The notes beneath the pieces are model-generated. The model saw only the letters and a list, made by a program, of their open reading frames with translations. It was not told where the DNA came from and ran no database searches. Shown in pieces: positions 14,105-19,286 of a stretch of DNA of 33,110 nt (the stretch's first letter is position 1; every line of letters starts with the position of its first letter). The position numbers and the translations under genes are program-made. The stretch comes from an uncultured Prevotella sp. (GTDB taxonomy: Bacteria > Bacteroidota > Bacteroidia > Bacteroidales > Bacteroidaceae), in NCBI GenBank assembly GCA_934196725.1, contig CAKPWR010000030.1:1-33110 (forward strand), in the 5' to 3' direction.

Positions 14105-15157
14105 TTAGTCTTTCTTCTTATCGACGATATTGTTTGCATTCTTCAAAATCACCGGTCCGGTAAGAGTGCCGTTGTTTTCGATGGTGCCCAAAAAGAAGTT
14201 GTTCACGTTGATAATAGGGTGCGATTTTGCCAATTGCCCCGCTGCAAAAGCCTGCAAATCCCTATCGGCTTTTTCCTCCTCGTTCATCCAGTACTTCATC
14301 ATCTCATGGGCATGATTCTTCCTTGCGATAATTTCGGAATATGTCCCAGCGTCCTTCTCATCCTGCCCTTTAGCCTGCTCCTGGGCTTTTTCTATCGCCA
14401 GGTTCTGCGCTTTTTCTATCGCCAGGTTCTGAGTTTCTTCCACAATCTGCCTGATGGAAGCGGGATTCGCCTCCCGAACCTCCTCCGATTCTTCAGAAGA
14501 AAGAAGAGAAGGAGGAGGAACTTCCTTTTCAGATGAACAAGAAGACGTTTCTTCTTCGGATGATGAAACTGAAAACTGAGGCAAACCTGATGAAGCTGAT
14601 GCAGAAAGCATAACTGATGGCAAAGCCGATGAAGCAGATGGCAAAGCCGATGATGAAGCAGATGCCGCCTGGGCTGCAGCAGCCTCAGCCTCTGCTTTTA
14701 CTTCCCGCTCCACCTGATAAGCATATTTCAGGCGTTTTTCTGTAAAATCATAGAAGAACTGGTCGATAGGAGTTTCCTCTCCCAACTTATCGATGGCAAC
14801 AAAGAAGATGTCCCAAAGCAGCGTCTTCTTCCATGTATCATCTTCCAACAGATAAAAAGCAGTATGATTGCAGGTGATTTCCAACACCGGATTCTTGGGA
14901 TAATAATAATCATTATCCATTACGCAAGGCACATAAATCGACTCGTCGAAATTCTTGAAAACCTCCACATGTCCGGCTTTGGCCTCTTCAACCAGGGACA
15001 AAGCAACTCCTGAGAGCAAAAGAAATTCACTCATTGAACAGTGTCCTCCAGGACCTGCATACAGGGTTTTCAGCTTATCGACGAAGGGAAAAATCGTAGC
15101 ATACGTGCGGTTCTTGAGTTCTTCGACAGCACTTATGAATAGTGCTACGATCTTCAT
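14105..15157 (-). CDS. Unrecognised protein with low-complexity middle, first of a two-gene pair
   Basis: 350 aa, no signal peptide (the N-terminus MKIVALFISAVEELKNRTYA is only weakly hydrophobic). Residues 1-155 look like a globular domain with many aromatics (VPCVMDNDYYYPKNPVLEIT, WKKTLLWDIFFVAIDKL). About 156-230 is Ala/Ser/Pro/Glu-rich, with a 21-bp repeat coding SALPSA-like units. Then come two copies of an 8-residue repeat, QNLAIEKA, in a likely coiled coil. The tail NNFFLGTIENNGTLTGPVI (about 319-337) matches residues 28-45 of the downstream 174-aa protein, with the pattern N-x-F, then I-x-N-x-GT-x-x-GPVI. No family is recognised. A shared short motif at the junction suggests the two proteins bind the same partner or each other. 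Promoter at 15213-15220. Confidence 0.7.
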   Translation of the reverse strand: MKIVALFISAVEELKNRTYATIFPFVDKLKTLYAGPGGHCSMSEFLLLSGVALSLVEEAKAGHVEVFKNFDESIYVPCVMDNDYYYPKNPVLEITCNHTAFYLLEDDTWKKTLLWDIFFVAIDKLGEETPIDQFFYDFTEKRLKYAYQVEREVKAEAEAAAAQAASASSSALPSASSALPSVMLSASASSGLPQFSVSSSEEETSSCSSEKEVPPPSLLSSEESEEVREANPASIRQIVEETQNLAIEKAQNLAIEKAQEQAKGQDEKDAGTYSEIIARKNHAHEMMKYWMNEEEKADRDLQAFAAGQLAKSHPIINVNNFFLGTIENNGTLTGPVILKNANNIVDKKKD

Positions 15158-15212
15158 TGATATTATATTATTAATTATTTCTGATTTATTTTAAAATGTT
15201 TAAATTCTCTCG

Positions 15213-15220
15213 CAAAGATA
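15213..15220 (-). promoter_or_regulatory. -7 box of the 350/174-aa gene pair
   Basis: TATCTTTG on the minus strand, followed by CG, 56 bases before the ATG at 15157. The -33 region is unremarkable. Confidence 0.55.
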
Positions 15221-15436
15221 CAAAAATATTTCAAATCATCATTATTTTTTCTGAAAAATTTTCATTTTCCCATTAAAAAACTTCTTTTTTCATCAAAATC
15301 CGCCCTATTTACCCTATAATTGATAAAAAAAACTAAAGCCAACACCTATTTTCCCCACTCTTCTTAAAGTCTTAAAGAAAGATTGAAAAACACACACCAC
15401 CCCACGACTCAGTGACTCCATGCCCTCGATGCCTCC

Positions 15437-15645
15437 GATGACTCAGTGACTCAGAAACTCAGTTACTCAGTTTATTTCTCTACCCCCTATTATGTATATA
15501 TATTATATTACTTACGATTTATAACTATTTTATTTATATTATATATTTATATTTAGTATAAATATATAATATATCTCTATAAAAGGGAGATAGTAGGGGT
15601 CGCGAAATAAACTGAGTAACTGAGTTTCTGAGTCACTGAGTCGTC
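15437..15645. repeat. 42-bp inverted repeat flanking a very AT-rich core
   Basis: The arms 15437-15478 and 15604-15645 are complementary at 41 of 42 positions and consist of GACTCAGT/ACTGAGT-type 8-9-base iterations. A short inner pairing (ACCCC with GGGGT) extends them. Between lies about 100 bp that is nearly all A and T (only about eight G/C in 15489-15585). GACTCAGTGACTC also occurs alone at 15407-15419. No coding potential. The layout resembles an origin, a recombination site or a cruciform; none is proven. The rest of 15221-15436 is AT-rich with nothing else seen. Confidence 0.85.
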
Positions 15646-15670
15646 GGGAGGTGAAGTTGAGGAATAGAGA

Positions 15671-15726
15671 AAACTATGAGTTAACGAAGATTACTCTATG
15701 TTTTCCCTGCTCCTAAACTATGAGTT
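15671..15726. repeat. Direct repeat AAACTATGAGTT and hairpin
   Basis: AAACTATGAGTT is at 15671-15682 and 15715-15726. The segment between includes GAAAAC/GTTTTC pairing around AGT/ACT, a possible hairpin. It adjoins the large inverted repeat. Confidence 0.5.
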
Positions 15727-15790
15727 GTATTTATTAACCAAATAGCGGAAGAGGGGTGCTACAAAAGCGGGGCTTATCGCCTGCCGATTT

Positions 15791-15821
15791 TTGGCGATGT
15801 CAAGGAAAAGCTGTACCTTTG
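15791..15821 (+). promoter_or_regulatory. Strong promoter pointing right, overlapped by a hairpin
   Basis: TTGG (15791-15794), exactly 19 bases, then TACCTTTG (15814-15821) and CAG: a near-ideal Bacteroidota promoter. ATCGCC (15776-15781) and GGCGAT (15793-15798) form an inverted repeat over the -33 box, a possible operator. The only thing directly downstream is a 31-codon ORF. Confidence 0.7.
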
Positions 15822-15872
15822 CAGCAGAAAAAATAATCACTAAAAAAATAACCCTTTAAAATTTTTATCATC

Positions 15873-15968
15873 ATGACAATGAGAACTAGTAAATATCTTA
15901 AAGTATGCTTTTTTGTATCCACAAAAAAAATCCACAGCGAGCTTCAGCAGCGGGCCGTGGACTTCTAG
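15873..15968 (+). CDS. Very small ORF (31 aa), doubtful
   Basis: MTMRTSKYLKVCFFVSTKKI, then HSELQQRAVDF. It follows the strong plus promoter by about 44 bases, and its last codons and stop lie in the conserved hairpin. The second copy of the hairpin at 19141 has the same last codons in frame but no upstream ATG, so conservation is more likely at the DNA or RNA level. It could be a leader peptide whose stop exposes the following G-free tract. Confidence 0.25.
   Translation: MTMRTSKYLKVCFFVSTKKIHSELQQRAVDF
15923..15961 (-). terminator. Structured terminator, copy 1 of a duplicated element
   Basis: Read on the minus strand, GTCCAC ... GTGGA forms the outer stem with an inner GCT/AGC stem, followed by eight Ts (15923-15930 as As). 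The 20-base core GCGAGCTTCAGCAGCGGGCC (15937-15956, plus strand) is identical at 19145-19164. The outer stem differs between copies: a C-G pair here is T-A there, and an A/C mismatch is a G-C pair there. This supports a real RNA stem. Confidence 0.7.
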
Positions 15969-16092
15969 AATACAATTCTATAAACCTAAAAAACTAAACC
16001 TATAAACCTAAAAACCTAACTAACCTAAACTTAAAAACTAACTAAACTTAACCTATAAAACCTAAAACAACTAAACCTAAATATCTATAATC
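15969..16092. repeat. G-free CCTAAA tract, copy 1
   Basis: The plus strand has no G over about 124 bases and is built from AACCTAAA/ACTAAA/CCTATAAA words. Copy 2 at 19169-19282 aligns with it, with gaps. As plus-strand RNA it would be unstructured and C-containing, like a Rho loading site; as minus-strand RNA it has no C and leads into the terminator at 15961. Confidence 0.85.
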
Positions 16093-16200
16093 GTAAACCT
16101 AAATGCAATCATTCTGAAATTGAATCTCATCACCTAAAGTAAAACCTGCATACCTACTTTTGACTTATGCTATAAATTAAACTTTATCTTTTTTCTGGTG

Positions 16201-16208
16201 CAAAGATA
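16201..16208 (-). promoter_or_regulatory. -7 box of the candidate small RNA
   Basis: TATCTTTG followed by CA on the minus strand. No gene starts downstream on this strand until 15157, beyond the terminator. A half-site ATCGTTC (16238-16244) lies upstream; its inverse GAACGAT occurs at 16280-16286 and 16301-16307. Confidence 0.45.
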
Positions 16209-16328
16209 GGATGATTTTTCATATTATAAGAGCGAAAATCGTTCAAAAAATGGCACTTTTCGTTACTTTTGCCCGTTTCGAACGATTTATAGCATGAAAA
16301 GAACGATAATTATACATCAAAAAACCTT

Positions 16329-16374
16329 TTGACGAAAAAGAAATTGGATATTAAGAGGATTTTTAGTATTTTTG
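16329..16374 (+). promoter_or_regulatory. Promoter of the small lipoprotein gene with a predicted HTCS half-site
   Basis: TTGACGAA (16329-16336), 7 bases, TTGG (16344-16347), 19 bases, TATTTTTG (16367-16374). The spacing from half-site to -33 and -7 boxes is identical to susC. No second half-site is found 21-22 bases upstream. Confidence 0.65.
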
Positions 16375-16459
16375 CAGGCGAAATGATTTTTGCAGGAGAA
16401 ATTGATTCTTGCAAATTAAAAACGGTAAAGGAATAAAAACAGAAAGGAAAACAGAAAAT

Positions 16460-16882
16460 ATGAAGAAGATATTATACTTCGTGGCTGCCGTGGCTGCCAC
16501 AACCCTGATCACAGCAACCGGCACCAGCTGCCGCTTTGCACCCGAACAGCAGGATGGTGATACCGTAGCTGCCAGCGAGTTCTATCCGGAAGATACATCG
16601 TCTGCCCACGCCAAAAAGATGGCGAAGAAGACAGCTGAGCAGGCTGCCATCGTGGACAGTACCGACATATATTATATTGGTAGCGGATCTACCAAGGATA
16701 TCATCCAGCTGGTATCCTACCCTTCACGCCGCGACACCTTTATATATAGCAAGACCCTCCATATCAAGGTGAAGGGCAATGCCGACATCAACCACGTGGT
16801 AAGAGTAGCCTACTATCTGCTGAACGGCAAGGATTCGCTGGTGAAATATGTGGAGGAGGTGAAACCTGATACAAAGGAATAA
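16460..16882 (+). CDS. Small predicted lipoprotein, function unknown
   Basis: 140 aa. I chose the ATG at 16460 because it begins a signal peptide, MKKILYFVAAVAATTLITAT, then GTSC with C24 as a probable lipidation site (an imperfect lipobox). The upstream in-frame ATG at 16409 would put 17 charged residues before it. The mature protein is hydrophilic: a short Lys/Ala-rich helix (about 48-62), then a beta-rich part (IIQLVSYPSRRDTFIYSKTL, HIKVKGNADINHVVRVAYYL). No family is recognised. Its promoter carries the half-site shared with the polysaccharide genes, so it probably belongs to that regulon. It converges on GH127, sharing a terminator. Confidence 0.75.
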   Translation: MKKILYFVAAVAATTLITATGTSCRFAPEQQDGDTVAASEFYPEDTSSAHAKKMAKKTAEQAAIVDSTDIYYIGSGSTKDIIQLVSYPSRRDTFIYSKTLHIKVKGNADINHVVRVAYYLLNGKDSLVKYVEEVKPDTKE

Positions 16883-16916
16883 TTCCCGCAAAAATTACCC
16901 GATACAGAGAAATAAA

Positions 16917-16962
16917 AAGCGTTATTGGCTGGAAATCGTATAGGATTCAGCCAATAACGCTT
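16917..16962. terminator. Bidirectional terminator between the lipoprotein and GH127 genes
   Basis: A 15-bp perfect stem (AAGCGTTATTGGCTG, 16917-16931, with 16948-16962) and 16-base loop. T-rich sequence follows on the plus side and A-rich sequence precedes it. Confidence 0.85.
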
Positions 16963-17002
16963 ATTTCTTTACCTTTTTTTTCTCAGAAGTACAAAAATAC
17001 TT

Positions 17003-19006
17003 CTACTTCTTAGGATAAACCCAGATGCCGTAGGTAAAGGCATCGCTCCACTTCTGAGGCTTCTGCTCACCGTTTCTCCACCACTGGCCGATATTGGCAA
17101 ACGGGGTGAGGATGAGGTCTACGGAAGAACCCTTGTAGGTTCCCTTCGCCTTGAAGCAACCGGTCATCATCGATGGATCTACCTTATCGATAGCCACAGG
17201 CTTCTGACCTACGTCTACTCTCAAATCTTTCTCAATATTACAATCATCATTGTGCAACTGCGGATTCCATACCATGTCCACGCAATATACTACCGGACCA
17301 CGGAGATAAGCATAAGGAATGCGGTTGGTTGGCTTCTGGTTATACATGATCTCACCACCAGCCAGATAATGCTTCTCGTAATCGGCATGATTCTCGCGCT
17401 TCACCCATCGCTCTTCCATAGGGAAGTGGATGGTGAGCTTGTCGCCCTTCTGCCATGCACGGTTCAGCTTATAGTAGCTGCCTGCCTTCACGCCCTCCAA
17501 TGCCTTGCCGTTGAGACTGATGGCAGGATTGCTGCACCATGAAGGAATGCGCAGGTTCAGCTCCTTGCTGGCTCCCTTGTTGATGGTGAGCGTGATGGTT
17601 TCGCCAGCAGGATAATTGCCGGTGACGGAAAACTGGAAGTTCTTGCCGTCGTAGTTGGCATCCACATACTGGTTTACATAGAACTCCTTGCCCTCCTCGG
17701 CATAGAAGAAAGTTGGCAGCAGCGAGATGATGCGGTGGCCGCTGGCGGTACAGCAGTCGGGACCATGGAAATAGCCGTTCGGCTTGTCGCCATTAGGTGC
17801 TGTATGATAGCGGCAGGTTCCCTCCAGGGCATCCTGGGCAGCGAAGACGTGGTTGATCATCAGTCGCTCCATGGCATCGGCATACTTAGTATCGCCCGTC
17901 AGTTGGAGCAGCATCTGGGAAAGCTGCATCCATGACATGGTGGCACAGGATTCTACGATGTTTCCGCTCAGCGGCTTCACGAAATCATGCTCATAATGCT
18001 CTGCCACGCTCACGCCACCGGTGATATACATCTGTCGCTTGGCGATGTCATTCCATGCACCTTCCACCTTCCTGAGCAAACTCTTGTCGCCCGTGATGCG
18101 GTACAGGCGGAGAAAGCCCATGAAGTTCATGTGGAAGGTGTGAGAATGAACGTAAGGTTGCAATTTGTCAACGCCAATCTTGCCGTCGGCTACAGAGTCG
18201 AGGCGTGAGAAGGCGTCCCATCCACCCCACTTGTCTATATTGGCAACTACCCATTTAGACCAGTCGAGGTATTTCTTCTTTCCAGTAATCTCATATAATC
18301 GGGCAACGGGGTCGCAGAGCAATGTTCCCTCCCAGGCATAGTGTACGCTATGGCCAGCGAAGTCGCTTGTTCCTGCGAGAATCTTATGCTTGTTTTCCGG
18401 TGCACGCAGATTGGATGGCCAGAATTCGTTCTTGCCCGGACCGAAGTTGGCGAGGAAGTAATCTGCCAATCGCTCTACCGACTTCAATGCCTTCTTGTCG
18501 CCAGTCTCTTCATATACGGTTTCGAAGGCATGGAACACGAAGTAGAGCTCGTATGGATCCATACCGCGTATAGGACGCTTTGCCGAACGGTAGCTCTTGG
18601 CAGTGGCACCGAGATATCCGTTAGGTTCCTGCGATGCGATGATGCGGTAGAGTTCCTTCTGCGCCTTCTGATAGAGCGCCTTATCCTTGCTCTGGATGGC
18701 AGAGAGATAGGCACTCTCTATCCACTTTCCATGCTGTTCAGCCTGGGTCCATATCCATCCCGTATGCTGTCTGTTCACCACGAAATCCACATATTTATCA
18801 ATAGGGAAATTCTTGAGATACACGTCACGGTTCAGTTTCATCCGGTCGCCGATGAATCCGTCGATGCCCGAGATTTCAGAAACCTTCACAGGAGTTTCCA
18901 ACAGCGTTACCTTGTCGTTCTTGTCGGCTGAGAGCGCAGGGATAGTCATGGCAGAAGCAGTCAGCACAACCAGTGCCTTAGAAGCAAACTTATTCATTTT
19001 CATCAT
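17003..19006 (-). CDS. GH127-type beta-L-arabinofuranosidase, exported
   Basis: 667 aa. Signal peptide about 1-27 (cut after ALSA), no lipobox. The catalytic region is an (alpha/alpha)6-barrel of the DUF1680/GH127 type. The zinc/catalytic set is intact: E352 and C354 in NIVESCATMSWM, and C418-C419 in GPDCCTASGHR, corresponding to E338, C340, C417 and C418 of the bifidobacterial enzyme HypBA1, where C417 is the proposed nucleophile. The C-terminal beta-sandwich parts follow (LRIPSWCSNPAISLNGKALE). The family releases beta-L-arabinofuranose from plant glycans; related GH146 enzymes share the cysteines, so the exact family needs a search. It has its own promoter with a degenerate form of the operator shared with susC. 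Confidence 0.88.
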   Translation of the reverse strand: MMKMNKFASKALVVLTASAMTIPALSADKNDKVTLLETPVKVSEISGIDGFIGDRMKLNRDVYLKNFPIDKYVDFVVNRQHTGWIWTQAEQHGKWIESAYLSAIQSKDKALYQKAQKELYRIIASQEPNGYLGATAKSYRSAKRPIRGMDPYELYFVFHAFETVYEETGDKKALKSVERLADYFLANFGPGKNEFWPSNLRAPENKHKILAGTSDFAGHSVHYAWEGTLLCDPVARLYEITGKKKYLDWSKWVVANIDKWGGWDAFSRLDSVADGKIGVDKLQPYVHSHTFHMNFMGFLRLYRITGDKSLLRKVEGAWNDIAKRQMYITGGVSVAEHYEHDFVKPLSGNIVESCATMSWMQLSQMLLQLTGDTKYADAMERLMINHVFAAQDALEGTCRYHTAPNGDKPNGYFHGPDCCTASGHRIISLLPTFFYAEEGKEFYVNQYVDANYDGKNFQFSVTGNYPAGETITLTINKGASKELNLRIPSWCSNPAISLNGKALEGVKAGSYYKLNRAWQKGDKLTIHFPMEERWVKRENHADYEKHYLAGGEIMYNQKPTNRIPYAYLRGPVVYCVDMVWNPQLHNDDCNIEKDLRVDVGQKPVAIDKVDPSMMTGCFKAKGTYKGSSVDLILTPFANIGQWWRNGEQKPQKWSDAFTYGIWVYPKK

Positions 19007-19040
19007 TTAAAATTATTAGTTATTATTTCATTTTCGGCTG

Positions 19041-19107
19041 CAAAGGTAGTACTTTCTTCCTCATCCGGCAGACATTATTTCACCAAGAAACGCTCCATAT
19101 CGTGCAA
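19041..19107 (-). promoter_or_regulatory. GH127 promoter with degenerate HTCS operator
   Basis: Read toward the gene: TTTGCACGA, then TTGGTGAA 21 bases on (G to G), 7 bases, CTGC, 19 bases, TACCTTTG (plus coordinates 19041-19048). The proximal site TTGGTGAA (19079-19086) matches TTGACGAA at 6 of 8 positions and sits at the same distance from the -7 box as in susC and GH115. The promoter box is strong; the operator is tentative. Confidence 0.55.
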
Positions 19108-19131
19108 AGTTTCTTCGTATCCCTCCTAAAG

Positions 19132-19167
19132 AAAAAAAAACATGGCGAGCTTCAGCAGCGGGCCATG
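19132..19167 (-). terminator. Structured terminator of the GH115 gene, copy 2 of the duplicated element
   Basis: On the minus strand CATGGC pairs with GCCATG around the identical 20-base core also found at 15937, followed by nine Ts (19132-19140 as As). It lies about 120 bases after the GH115 stop. Confidence 0.75.
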
Positions 19168-19168
19168 G

Positions 19169-19282
19169 ATTTCTAAAATACTAACCTATAAACCTAAAAA
19201 AACTAAAAACCTAAATCAACTAATCTTAATCTAAAACCTAAAACAACTAAACCTAAACTTATAATTCTAAACTTTTAAAATA
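19169..19282. repeat. G-free CCTAAA tract, copy 2
   Basis: The plus strand lacks G for 114 bases; the tract aligns with copy 1 at 15969-16092. It forms almost the whole 3' untranslated region of the GH115 mRNA, which is therefore free of C. Confidence 0.85.
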
Positions 19283-19286
19283 GAAA

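Larger units (their letters stand above)
15920..16194 (-). ncRNA. Candidate small RNA of about 275 nt
   Basis: A minus-strand -7 box (TATCTTTG, 16201-16208) predicts a start near 16194. Transcription would cross the C-free tract and end at the structured terminator at 15923-15961. Only very short ORFs (up to 17 codons) occur inside, so the product should be non-coding. Its 3' part is related to the 3' untranslated region of the GH115 mRNA. The -33 box is weak and no expression evidence exists. Confidence 0.4.
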
